Shown here piece by piece: positions 1-8,485 of a stretch of 64,000 nucleotides of DNA; positions within the stretch are counted from its first letter, which is position 1; every line of letters starts with the position of its first letter. The notes beneath the pieces were generated by a model. It was not told the origin of the DNA. It saw nothing but the letters and a program-made list of their open reading frames with translations, and did not search any database. A program made the translations under genes and the position numbers. This DNA is from Nevskiaceae bacterium (GTDB taxonomy: Bacteria > Pseudomonadota > Gammaproteobacteria > Nevskiales > Nevskiaceae). The stretch is from NCBI GenBank assembly GCA_004298465.1, contig SCRT01000018.1, positions 124,001-188,000 of the forward strand, in the 5' to 3' direction.

Positions 1-1353
1 GCCGAAGCCCATGGTGCCCATCGAGCCGGACGTCAGCCAATAGCGCGGGTGGGTGAAGTCGAAATATTGTGCGGCCCACATCTGGTGCTGGCCGACGCCG
101 GTCGAGATGATCGCCTCACCCTGCGTGTGGCGATTCAGCGCCTCGATGACGGCATAGGGCTGGATCAGCGCGCTGTCGTGGTCGTAGTTCATTGCGTAGG
201 TCTTCTTCAGCTCCGCGCAATGTGCGCGCCACGCGCTGTAGTCCGGCTTCACGCCATGCTGTTTCGCGTAGTCCAGCAGTGCATCGAGCGCTCCGGAAAT
301 GGCACCGACGTGGCTCCAATGCACGCGCTTGACCTTGTTGATCTCGGCTGCGTCGATGTCGATGTGGGCGATGGAGCGTGCGCCGCGGGCGAATTTTGTC
401 GGGGCGCCGGCTACACGGTCGTCGAAACGTGCGCCGACCGCGATCAGGAAATCGCAGTCATCCGTCGCGTAGTTCGCAAATGCCGCACCGTGCATGCCCA
501 GAAAGTGCAGCGACAGCGGCGTGCGCGTGTCGACGGCACCGATACCCATAAGCGTGGTGACAACCGGGATGCCAAGCGTTTCCGAGAAGCGGCGCAAGGC
601 GTCGCTGGCGTTGCCGTGGATCACGCCGCCGCCCACATACAGTAATGGTCGCTTTGCCTGCCGCAGCATGGAAGCGAATTTCTCGGCATCCGCAGGGGCG
701 ATGCGATGCGCCAATGCCGCCTTCACGCGCGCCCGATAGCCAGGCAGCGGCAGCAGGTCGTCGCCCGTGCGGCCACGGAAGATCCCTTCCCAGCGCTGGA
801 TGTCCTTCGGAACGTCCACGACCACCGGCCCGGGGCGGCCGGTCCGCGCAATCTCGAAGGCACTGCGCAACGTGGCTTCCAGCTTCAGCGGATCGGTGAC
901 GAGGAACACGTGCTTGGCGCAGCTGCCCATGATGCTGGAGATCGGCGCTTCCTGGAACGCATCCGTACCAATGGCGGTGGTCGGCACCTGGCCACAGATG
1001 ACGACCATGGGCACGGAGTCGGCCATGGCGTCGCGCACTGGCGTCACCGTGTTCGTGGCGCCGGGGCCGGACGTGACGAGGCACACGCCGACGCGACCGC
1101 TGGCACGGGCAAAGCCGGCCGCCATGAAGCCGGCGCCTTGTTCGTTGGCCGGCACCACGAGATGGATGCCGTCTGCGCCACGTTCCTTGTTGTAGCGGAA
1201 CACGGCATCATAGGTGGGCAGGATCGCGCCGCCGGAATAGCCGAACACGACGTCGACGCCTTCATCCGCCAAAACCTGCACGACGATCTCGGCACCCGAG
1301 AGTGTCTGACCGGCGGGAGAGGGCTTGAAAAGCGGTTCGGCTTGCGCGTTCAT
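1..1353 (-). CDS. ilvB: Acetolactate synthase large subunit, 3' end off the window
   Basis: Catalytic ThDP/FAD-dependent subunit of acetohydroxyacid synthase, which condenses pyruvate with pyruvate or 2-oxobutyrate in the first common step of Val/Leu/Ile synthesis. Translating the minus strand from the ATG at 1353 gives 451 residues (MNAQAEPLFK...). Visible are the N-terminal pyrimidine-binding domain with FGYSGGAILP, the activating glutamate in PANEQGAG, SGPGATN, and central FAD-domain sequence (VGGGVIHGN). The protein runs off the left edge in WLTSGSMGTMGFG, so only the C-terminal ThDP-pyrophosphate domain is missing. It is transcribed away from its small subunit ilvH across a 147-bp gap, although the usual arrangement is ilvI-ilvH in one direction. 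ilvB, ilvI and ilvG names are interchangeable here. The family call is certain. Confidence 0.95.
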   Translation of the reverse strand, partial: MNAQAEPLFKPSPAGQTLSGAEIVVQVLADEGVDVVFGYSGGAILPTYDAVFRYNKERGADGIHLVVPANEQGAGFMAAGFARASGRVGVCLVTSGPGATNTVTPVRDAMADSVPMVVICGQVPTTAIGTDAFQEAPISSIMGSCAKHVFLVTDPLKLEATLRSAFEIARTGRPGPVVVDVPKDIQRWEGIFRGRTGDDLLPLPGYRARVKAALAHRIAPADAEKFASMLRQAKRPLLYVGGGVIHGNASDALRRFSETLGIPVVTTLMGIGAVDTRTPLSLHFLGMHGAAFANYATDDCDFLIAVGARFDDRVAGAPTKFARGARSIAHIDIDAAEINKVKRVHWSHVGAISGALDALLDYAKQHGVKPDYSAWRAHCAELKKTYAMNYDHDSALIQPYAVIEALNRHTQGEAIISTGVGQHQMWAAQYFDFTHPRYWLTSGSMGTMGFG

Positions 1354-1391
1354 GATGATCCAGCGGAAATTCGTGACAGGGAAAGAGAGGA

Positions 1392-1400
1392 TTTATACCA
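1392..1400 (-). promoter_or_regulatory. Possible extended -10 promoter for ilvB
   Basis: On the minus strand the sequence reads TGGTATAAA about 39 bp upstream of the ilvB ATG, which matches an extended -10 (TGn-TATAAT) element. No good -35 is visible. It lies in the 147-bp divergent gap shared with ilvH, so regulation of the two subunits may be linked. This is motif matching only. Confidence 0.35.
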
Positions 1401-1500
1401 CGTAATGCGCCCGCAATCCCGCGTGATTCCGTGCTTCGTGTGGAATTCCGTGTAGTTTTCGCTTGCGTTTGCACGCGTCTCGGGATAGCTTTGCGCGCTT

Positions 1501-2013
1501 ATGCGCCACATTATTTCCATCCTGCTGCAAAATGAAGCTGGTGCGCTTGCCCGTGTCTCGGGCATGTTCGCGTCGCGCGGCTACAACATTGAATCCCTGT
1601 CCGTCGCACCAACCGTTGATGCGGCCGTATCGCGCCTGACCTTGGCGACCTCCGGCTCGGCAGCCGTGATCGAGCAGATCGTCAAGCAGCTCGGGAAGAT
1701 GGTCGACGTCGTCAAGGTTGTCGACTACGCCGACCGCGACCACCTCGAATGCGAGCTGGCGCTGGTCAAGGTGCAGATCGCCGGCGCGAGCGCGCGTGAT
1801 GTCGTGGAATGCGTGCGCAGCCATCGCGGCCAGGTGCTCGACGAGGCCGACCATGTTCGCACGCTCCAGCTCACCGGAACGAGCACCGAAGTCGATGCCT
1901 TCGTGGATGCGCTGGGCCGGCTGGCGACCTTGCTTGAAGTGGTTCGCACCGGCAGCGTGGCACTGGAACGTGGCGCGGCGGCCTTGACTCCGGTCCTGAC
2001 TCCAGCGGTCTGA
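1501..2013 (+). CDS. ilvH: Acetolactate synthase small (regulatory) subunit
   Basis: Regulatory subunit that activates the large subunit and confers valine feedback inhibition. The 170-residue product begins MRHIISILLQNEAGALARV, an ACT domain (about residues 1-80) containing the NIESLSVAPT element, followed by the ALS_ss C-terminal domain (about 85-160). The length fits the family (about 163 aa in Pseudomonas). No strong ribosome-binding site precedes the ATG, but the start aligns with known IlvH proteins. ilvC follows after 77 bp in the same direction, whereas the large-subunit gene is divergent. A 16-codon ORF starting at 1405 and ending just upstream contains Val and Ile codons; it could be a leader peptide, but no terminator-like attenuator was seen, so it is not called. 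Confidence 0.95.
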   Translation: MRHIISILLQNEAGALARVSGMFASRGYNIESLSVAPTVDAAVSRLTLATSGSAAVIEQIVKQLGKMVDVVKVVDYADRDHLECELALVKVQIAGASARDVVECVRSHRGQVLDEADHVRTLQLTGTSTEVDAFVDALGRLATLLEVVRTGSVALERGAAALTPVLTPAV

Positions 2014-2072
2014 AGCGCGTCTTCCAGAATCTGTTATGCGGGCCCGGCAGCGGGCTCGTTCGTCCTCAATAA

Positions 2073-3113
<1,041 letters not shown>

Positions 3114-3130
3114 TTCCCGCGCAGGTGCAC

Positions 3131-3160
3131 AGACCCGCCGTCATGGCGGGTCTCGTTTTT
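3131..3160 (+). terminator. Rho-independent terminator after ilvC
   Basis: A perfect 9-bp stem (AGACCCGCC / GGCGGGTCT) with a 5-nt loop (GTCAT) is followed by CGTTTTT. It begins 17 bp after the ilvC stop and separates ilvHC from pssA. Confidence 0.9.
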
Positions 3161-3248
3161 GTAGGATATGAACCCGCAGGATGTCGCCATGCGCTGCGTG
3201 GCAATTCACCGGTCAGGTACCCATCCGGGGCCAGTCAGGGAGTGAAAA

Positions 3249-4016
3249 GTGGAAAACCCGTCACCGTCACATCGTCGTCGCCGTGGCATCTACCTGCTGC
3301 CCAGCTTGTTCACGACCGGCACGCTGTTCGGCGGTTTCTTCGCCATCATCGCGTCGATGGACGGGCGCTTCGATCTGGCGTGCATCGGTGTGCTGTTCTC
3401 GATGATCGTCGATTCACTGGATGGCCGTATCGCGCGGCTGACGAACACCACGACGGAATTCGGGCGTGAATACGATTCGCTGTGCGACCTCGTGGCCTTC
3501 GGCATCGCCGCCAGCGTGGTGGTCTATGCCTACAGCCTGCAGACGCTGTCGCAAGTACACTGGCTGCACGGCCAGCTGGGCGCGGTGATCGCGCTGCTGT
3601 ATGCCGTGTGCACGGCGCTACGGCTGGCGCGCTTCAACGTGCTCACTGCAATCGCGCACAGCAACAAGAATTTCTATGGATTGCCAAGCCCGGCAGCCGC
3701 GGCAGTCGTCGTGTTTTTCGTCTGGACCGCGCACGGCATGGGCTACGAAGGGCAGGATGTCGTGGTACCCGCTGCCTTGCTGACGCTGTTTTCTGCGTTG
3801 CTCATGGTCAGCAACGTGCGCTACTACAGCTTCAAGAAGCTGAACCTGTCGCGGCGCATGCGCTTTGTTCCCTTCGCGGTGGTGGTGATCGGGTTGGCGG
3901 TCGTCTCCATCGACCCGCCGCGCATCCTGTTCGGGGTGTTTTTCCTGTACGCACTATCCGGGCCGGTGCTGACCACCTGCAGCGTGTTGCGGCGGCGCAG
4001 TGCCGCCGCGGGCTGA
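3249..4016 (+). CDS. pssA: CDP-diacylglycerol-serine O-phosphatidyltransferase
   Basis: Makes phosphatidylserine from CDP-diacylglycerol and L-serine at the inner membrane, the precursor decarboxylated by Psd (encoded at 12362-13267). The 255-residue product has the CDP-alcohol phosphotransferase signature DG-x2-AR-x8-G-x3-D-x3-D, starting at DGRIAR in the first third, and about 6-8 hydrophobic segments. The GTG at 3249 follows a purine-rich stretch (CAGGGAGTG). The product belongs to the integral-membrane type II PssA family also found next to ilvC in Pseudomonas, not to the E. coli phospholipase-D-like type. Its own promoter is not obvious. Confidence 0.92.
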   Translation: MENPSPSHRRRRGIYLLPSLFTTGTLFGGFFAIIASMDGRFDLACIGVLFSMIVDSLDGRIARLTNTTTEFGREYDSLCDLVAFGIAASVVVYAYSLQTLSQVHWLHGQLGAVIALLYAVCTALRLARFNVLTAIAHSNKNFYGLPSPAAAAVVVFFVWTAHGMGYEGQDVVVPAALLTLFSALLMVSNVRYYSFKKLNLSRRMRFVPFAVVVIGLAVVSIDPPRILFGVFFLYALSGPVLTTCSVLRRRSAAAG

Positions 4017-4054
4017 AGGCATGGCAATGTGGGGTCTTGAACACCGGAAGAATT

Positions 4055-4083
4055 TTGGTCTTCCCGAGAGCCTCTGTTATAGT
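4055..4083 (+). promoter_or_regulatory. Sigma-70-type promoter of the leuA leader
   Basis: TTGGTC at 4055-4060 and TATAGT at 4078-4083 are separated by 17 bp. Transcription would begin near 4089-4091, only a few bases before the leader-peptide ATG at 4093. Confidence 0.6.
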
Positions 4084-4092
4084 CGGCGCCTG

Positions 4093-4203
4093 ATGAACCT
4101 GCGCAGCGAAAACTCGCCTGTCATTCTTGGCTTTTTCGGCGGCATTGCCGAAGGCAGCTGCTGCGCGCGCGGTCTTTTGCTTGCGCTTCGACTTCTGCCG
4201 TAA
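4093..4203 (+). CDS. leuL: leu operon leader peptide
   Basis: A 36-codon ORF starting at ATG 4093 between the leuA promoter and leuA. It carries Val-Ile-Leu in mid-peptide and ends GLLLALRLLP-stop, so six of the last nine codons are leucine. This is the hallmark of a ribosome-stalling leader peptide that senses charged leucyl-tRNA. The stop codon lies inside a hairpin (4195-4208), as expected for attenuation control. The predicted transcription start (about 4090) leaves almost no 5' untranslated region, so the peptide may be translated from a leaderless end. The protein itself has no other expected function. Confidence 0.72.
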   Translation: MNLRSENSPVILGFFGGIAEGSCCARGLLLALRLLP

Positions 4204-4284
4204 GGCAGACATCACTTTTGCCTGCACGGGGGCGTATCCGTGCCGTCGCGTCAAAGTTGATTCGAAGCATGCCGGGAAACCGGC
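4195..4284 (+). promoter_or_regulatory. Attenuator-like stem-loops between leader peptide and leuA
   Basis: Three stem-loops are visible. CTGCC-GTAA-GGCAG (4195-4208) overlaps the leader stop codon. GCACGG/CCGTGC spans 4224-4243. GCCGG-GAAA-CCGGC spans 4271-4284. The GGCA arm of the first can also pair with TGCC at 4219-4222, so the structures could be alternatives. None is followed by a U-tract, so the mechanism could be Rho-dependent or translational instead of classical intrinsic termination. The structural role is inferred. Confidence 0.45.
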
Positions 4285-4305
4285 TTCAGACAAGCGAGCA
4301 AAATC

Positions 4306-5895
4306 ATGACTGCAACCCACACTGCGCGTGATGCGGCGAGTGCCGCTACCGAGCGCGTCATCATTTTCGACACCACCCTGCGCGACGGCGAACAAAGCCC
4401 CGGCGCGGCCATGACCCAGGACGCGAAGCTGCGCGTGGCGCGCCAGCTCGAACGCCTGCGCGTCGACGTCATCGAAGCCGGTTTTGCGGCGGCCAGCCCC
4501 GGCGACTTCAAGGCCGTGGAAGCGGTAGCGAAGGCAATCATCGACAGCACCGTCTGCTCGCTGGCGCGCGCCAACGCCGGCGACGTGCACAAGGCGGGCG
4601 AGGCGATCAAGCCGGCGCGCCACGGGCGCATCCACACCTTCATCGCCACGTCGCCCATCCACATGGAGAAGAAGCTGCGCATGGCGCCCGACCAGGTGGT
4701 GGAATCCGCCATCGGGGCCGTGAAGCTGGCACGTGAATACACGGACGACGTGGAATTCTCCGCCGAAGACGCGGTGCGTTCGGAAATGGACTTTCTGGTG
4801 CGCATCTTCACCGCAGCCATCGAAGCCGGCGCCACCACCATCAACGTACCGGACACCGTCGGTTACTCCGTACCGGAGCAGTGGGGCACACGCATGGCGG
4901 AGTTGATCCGCCGCGTGCCGGGGGCCGACCGCGTGGTGTGGTCCACGCATTGCCACAACGACCTGGGCATGGCAGTGGCGAACTCACTGGCAGCGGTGCG
5001 CGGCGGCGCACGGCAGGTGGAATGCACGATCAACGGCCTGGGCGAGCGCGCCGGCAACGCCTCGCTGGAGGAGGTGGTGATGGCGCTGCGCACGCGACGC
5101 GACGTGTTCAGCATCGACACCCGCATCGACGCGACGCAGATCGTGCCGGCTTCACGACTGGTGTCCAGCATCACCGGCTACGTGGTGCAGCCGAACAAGG
5201 CCGTGGTCGGCGCCAATGCCTTTGCCCATGAATCCGGCATTCATCAGGATGGCGTGCTGAAGAATCGCGAGACCTACGAGATCATGCGCGCCCAGGACGT
5301 CGGCTGGGACACGAACCGCCTGACGCTGGGCAAGCTGTCGGGCCGCAATGCGTTTCGCGCGCGGCTGGCGGAGCTGGGCCACGTCTTTACGTCCGATGCG
5401 GAATTGGCACAGGCCTTCGCGCGTTTCAAGGACCTGGCCGACAAGAAGCACGAGATCTATGACGAAGACCTGCTGGCGTTGGTCGCCCAGACCGGCGACG
5501 AAGTCGTGCAGGAACACTTCAAGCTGGCGCGGCTGGGAACGGTCACGAGCACTGGCAGCAAACCCAGTGCCGTCGTTGCCATCGACATGAAGGGCCGCGA
5601 AGTAGAGGCCGTTGCGGAAGGCAACGGCGCCGTGGACGCGGTGTTCCTGGCGATCGAGAAACTGGTCGAAAGCGGCGCCCAGCTGATCCTCTACGCTGTC
5701 AACAACATCACGGCTGGCGCCGATGCGCAGGGCGAAGTCACGGTACGGTTGAGTCGCGACGGCCATGTCGTCAACGGCAACGGAGCGGACACCGACATCC
5801 TCGTCGCCTCGGCCAAGGCCTACATCAACGCGCTGAATCATCTGGGCACGGCAGCGAGCCGCAAGCACCCGCAAGCTTTCCTCGCCACGCCCTGA
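4306..5895 (+). CDS. leuA: 2-isopropylmalate synthase
   Basis: First committed enzyme of leucine synthesis: condenses 2-oxoisovalerate with acetyl-CoA. The 529-residue protein has the HMGL-like TIM barrel (about residues 18-290) with [13 protein letters not shown], the metal-binding HxH in HCHNDLG, and [15 protein letters not shown] linker and the LeuA allosteric domain (about 390-510, [21 protein letters not shown] type) follow, so leucine feedback inhibition is expected. It sits alone after its leader/attenuator region and is followed by a terminator-like hairpin. leuB, leuC and leuD are not in this window. Confidence 0.97.
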   Translation: MTATHTARDAASAATERVIIFDTTLRDGEQSPGAAMTQDAKLRVARQLERLRVDVIEAGFAAASPGDFKAVEAVAKAIIDSTVCSLARANAGDVHKAGEAIKPARHGRIHTFIATSPIHMEKKLRMAPDQVVESAIGAVKLAREYTDDVEFSAEDAVRSEMDFLVRIFTAAIEAGATTINVPDTVGYSVPEQWGTRMAELIRRVPGADRVVWSTHCHNDLGMAVANSLAAVRGGARQVECTINGLGERAGNASLEEVVMALRTRRDVFSIDTRIDATQIVPASRLVSSITGYVVQPNKAVVGANAFAHESGIHQDGVLKNRETYEIMRAQDVGWDTNRLTLGKLSGRNAFRARLAELGHVFTSDAELAQAFARFKDLADKKHEIYDEDLLALVAQTGDEVVQEHFKLARLGTVTSTGSKPSAVVAIDMKGREVEAVAEGNGAVDAVFLAIEKLVESGAQLILYAVNNITAGADAQGEVTVRLSRDGHVVNGNGADTDILVASAKAYINALNHLGTAASRKHPQAFLATP

Positions 5896-5912
5896 CGCTC
5901 GTTGGAATGGAC

Positions 5913-5952
5913 GTTCCGTCGGCGGCTGCCAGCCGTCGGCGGAACTTCGTTT
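5913..5952 (+). terminator. Terminator-like hairpin after leuA
   Basis: A long stem of about 15 bp including G-U pairs runs between GTTCCGTCGGCGGCT and AGCCGTCGGCGGAAC with a GCC loop, followed by TTCGTTT. It begins 17 bp after the leuA stop and ends just before the udg start. Confidence 0.7.
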
Positions 5953-5964
5953 AAAGTTGCCGCC

Positions 5965-6774
5965 ATGCAAACCGACTCTCGCGCGCGGGCGCTCGACGCC
6001 CTGGGGATTCGCCGCTGGACCCGGCGCGGACTGGCTGTCGCGCCAGCGCCGGCTGAGCAGGTGGCGCCGCCGGCCGTTGCTTCTCCGATCGTCACCCAGT
6101 CCGTAGCCGCATCGAAGTTGCAGATTCCATTGCCGCCGAAGCCGCAGATCCCGGTTTCGGAACCGATGGCGGCGCCCCCGGAAATTCCCTATGAAGCGCC
6201 GCGCGACTGGGCGGGACTGCGTGCCGCTGTTGCCGGCTGTCGCCGTTGCCGGTTGTGCGAGACGCGCCACAACACAGTGTTCGGCGTTGGCCCGGAACAC
6301 GCGCCGTTGATGGTGGTGGGGGAAGGGCCGGGCGCGGATGAGGACGCGAAAGGCGAACCTTTCGTCGGCCGTGCGGGCCGGCTGCTGGACGAAATGCTGC
6401 GTGCCATCGGCTGTTCACGCACCGAAAATGTGTTCGTCGCCAACGTCGTGAAATGCCGGCCGCCGATGAACCGCGACCCGCGCCCGGAGGAAGTCGCCGC
6501 CTGCCGGCCCTACCTCGACCGCCAGATCGAACTCATCCAGCCGCGCCTGATCGTTGGCCTCGGCCGTGTCGCGGCACAACGCCTGCTCGGTACCGACGCC
6601 CCGATGTTCAAGCTGCGTGGCACGCTGCACCACTATGGCGCGCGGCACACGCCGGTGATGCTGACCTACCACCCGGCCTATTTGCTGCGCACACCGCGTG
6701 AAAAGGCCAAGGCGTGGGACGACCTCAAGGCCATCGCCCGCTTCCTTCGACAGGACGGCGGCGACTCCCCGTGA
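5965..6774 (+). CDS. Uracil-DNA glycosylase, family 4/5 iron-sulfur type
   Basis: Removes uracil from deaminated DNA to start base excision repair. With ATG 5965 the protein has 269 residues. A low-complexity Pro/Ala N-terminus (about 1-75) is followed by the UDG superfamily domain. It has four candidate Fe-S cysteines (C92/C95, plus C164 and C180), motif A GEGPGADED, and the downstream HPAYLLR motif. An in-frame earlier start at 5902 would run through the leuA terminator and is unlikely. It overlaps rimI by 4 bp (GTGA). The long N-terminal tail is unconserved; in several proteobacteria this family was described as 'SPO1 DNA polymerase-related'. Confidence 0.9.
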   Translation: MQTDSRARALDALGIRRWTRRGLAVAPAPAEQVAPPAVASPIVTQSVAASKLQIPLPPKPQIPVSEPMAAPPEIPYEAPRDWAGLRAAVAGCRRCRLCETRHNTVFGVGPEHAPLMVVGEGPGADEDAKGEPFVGRAGRLLDEMLRAIGCSRTENVFVANVVKCRPPMNRDPRPEEVAACRPYLDRQIELIQPRLIVGLGRVAAQRLLGTDAPMFKLRGTLHHYGARHTPVMLTYHPAYLLRTPREKAKAWDDLKAIARFLRQDGGDSP

Positions 6775-7259
6775 GTGCGACTGCGCCCGACACGCTATGC
6801 AGCTGGCGGCTGCGCCCGATGGTAGCGCTGCACGTACCCGCGATCATGGCCGTGGAGCGTCGGGCTTATGAATTTCCGTGGACGGAGGGTGTGTTCCGCG
6901 ATTGTCTGCGCGCCGGCTACAGCGGCTGGGTATTGTTGGGCCGGTCTGATGCCCTGCTTGGCTACGCGGTGCTGACGATGGCGGTGGGCGAGGCCCATGT
7001 GCTGAACGTGTGCGTGGCGCCGGAGCACCAGCGCCGCGGTTATGGCGGCGTTCTCATGCACCACCTGCTCGACATTGCGCGTGCCCACGCCGTCGGCACG
7101 GTGTTCCTCGAAGTCCGGCGTTCGAATGGACCGGCTATCGCGCTGTACTCGCAACTGGGTTTCCACCCGATCGGTGAACGCCGCGGCTATTACCCCGACG
7201 ACGGGCGGCGTGAAGACGCGCTCGTCTACGCGCTGGAATTGACGGCAGGTGGACGATGA
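6771..7259 (+). CDS. rimI: Ribosomal protein S18-alanine N-acetyltransferase
   Basis: GNAT-family acetyltransferase that acetylates the N-terminal alanine of ribosomal protein S18. The 162-residue product has the acetyl-CoA loop HQRRGYGGVLM (Q/RxxGxG/A), the upstream sequence YEFPWTEGVF typical of RimI, and a C-terminal tyrosine-containing strand (ALYSQLGF). GTG 6771 overlaps the glycosylase stop (GTGA), and its own stop overlaps the next ATG, giving a translationally coupled three-gene run. TsaB, the usual neighbour of rimI, is not present here. Confidence 0.88.
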   Translation: MSATAPDTLCSWRLRPMVALHVPAIMAVERRAYEFPWTEGVFRDCLRAGYSGWVLLGRSDALLGYAVLTMAVGEAHVLNVCVAPEHQRRGYGGVLMHHLLDIARAHAVGTVFLEVRRSNGPAIALYSQLGFHPIGERRGYYPDDGRREDALVYALELTAGGR

Positions 7260-8485
7260 CGCCCGAACGCAAGGCCCAGTGGAGCTGGGCGCTCACCGCC
7301 TGGGCCAACCACGGCTACGCCACCACGGTGCTGGTCGCGTTCTTCCCCATCTTCCTCGACCGCTATTGGGCCACCGGTGTGGACGGTGCAACCTCCACCG
7401 CGTTTCTCGCACTGGCCAACGGCGGCGCCAGCCTTGTCGTCATGCTGCTGGCGCCGACGCTCGGCATGGTCGCAGACCGCCACGCAGCGAAGAAGCGCCT
7501 GCTGGTGCTGTTCAGCGCCATCGGCATCCTCGCCACCACCGCGCTGGCCTTCATCGGCGAAGGCCAGTGGCTGGCGGCAACCGTTGTGTTCGCCATTTCC
7601 TCCATCGGATTTTTCTCCAGCTATTCGTTCCTCGATGCACTGATCACCGACGTTTCCGACGCCGGCAACGCGGATCGGGTGTCGGCCTTCGGCTATGCCA
7701 TCGGCTACCTTGGCGGCGGCATCATCTTCCTGATCGATGTGTTGCTCGTGCTGTTTCCACAGGCTTTCGGCCTGCCGGACAAGATCGTGGCAACGAAAGT
7801 CGCCTTCATCTCGGTGGCGGTGTGGTGGGCGGTGTTCATGCTGCCGCTGATCTGGCATGTGCACGAAGCGCCGCCGCCGAAGGAGCCAGGCGGTTGGGCG
7901 GAGCTGAAGGCTACGGCCCTGAGGCTGATGAAAGATCCTTCGCTGCGCTGTTTCCTCATCGGCTACTGGTTGTACATCGACGCGCTGGGCACGTTGCAGA
8001 TGATGGCGGTGGACTACGGCGCCAAGCTCGGCTTCCCGACCGACTCACTCATCAAAGCCTTGCTGCTGGTGCAGTTCGTCAGCTTCCCGGCAGCGCTGTT
8101 CTTTGGCTGGCTGGCCGGGCGCACCGGCACGCGGCGCGCCATCTACGTGGGGCTGGCGGCGCTGGTGTTCGTCAGCATCTGGTCGTACTTCATGCACACC
8201 GTTGAGCAGTTCTACGTGATGGCGGGCATCGTCGGGCTGGTGCAGGGTGGCGTGCAGTCGCTGTCGCGGTCGTTCTTCGCGCGCCTGATTCCGGCGGGCA
8301 AGTCCGGCGAATACTTTGGCTTCTACAATTTCCTCGGCAAGTTCGCGGCGGTGCTCGGGCCGTTCATCGTGGCTGCCGTGGTGCTCCTCACCGACGACCA
8401 GCGGCTGTCGATCTTCCCGCTGGCGGGGTCGTTCATCGTCGGCGCATGGCTGCTGTCGCGCGTGAAGGAGCCGCGGCCGGTTTGA
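7256..8485 (+). CDS. MFS transporter, UMF1/Atg22-like
   Basis: The 409-residue inner-membrane protein has 11-12 hydrophobic segments. Its sequence features match the UMF1 (Atg22-like) branch of the major facilitator superfamily: WANHGYATTV near the start, the loop GMVADRHAAKKR (MFS motif A type) after TM2-3, and GGVQSLSRSFFARLIP in the second half. In eukaryotes the family exports amino acids from vacuoles; the substrate in bacteria is unknown. ATG 7256 overlaps the rimI stop by 4 bp. The transglutaminase operon converges on it immediately (stops abut at 8485/8486). Confidence 0.85.
   Translation: MTPERKAQWSWALTAWANHGYATTVLVAFFPIFLDRYWATGVDGATSTAFLALANGGASLVVMLLAPTLGMVADRHAAKKRLLVLFSAIGILATTALAFIGEGQWLAATVVFAISSIGFFSSYSFLDALITDVSDAGNADRVSAFGYAIGYLGGGIIFLIDVLLVLFPQAFGLPDKIVATKVAFISVAVWWAVFMLPLIWHVHEAPPPKEPGGWAELKATALRLMKDPSLRCFLIGYWLYIDALGTLQMMAVDYGAKLGFPTDSLIKALLLVQFVSFPAALFFGWLAGRTGTRRAIYVGLAALVFVSIWSYFMHTVEQFYVMAGIVGLVQGGVQSLSRSFFARLIPAGKSGEYFGFYNFLGKFAAVLGPFIVAAVVLLTDDQRLSIFPLAGSFIVGAWLLSRVKEPRPV

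Noticed and set aside
1405-1455. 16-codon ORF upstream of ilvH with Val and Ile codons as a possible leader peptide
   Set aside because: Only four branched-chain codons, no well-placed RBS and no attenuator hairpin or T-tract, unlike the leuA leader.
4250-4261. 12-bp match (CAAAGTTGATTC) between the leuA leader region and the pelB insert
   Set aside because: Short and isolated, with no further similarity on either side; could be chance.
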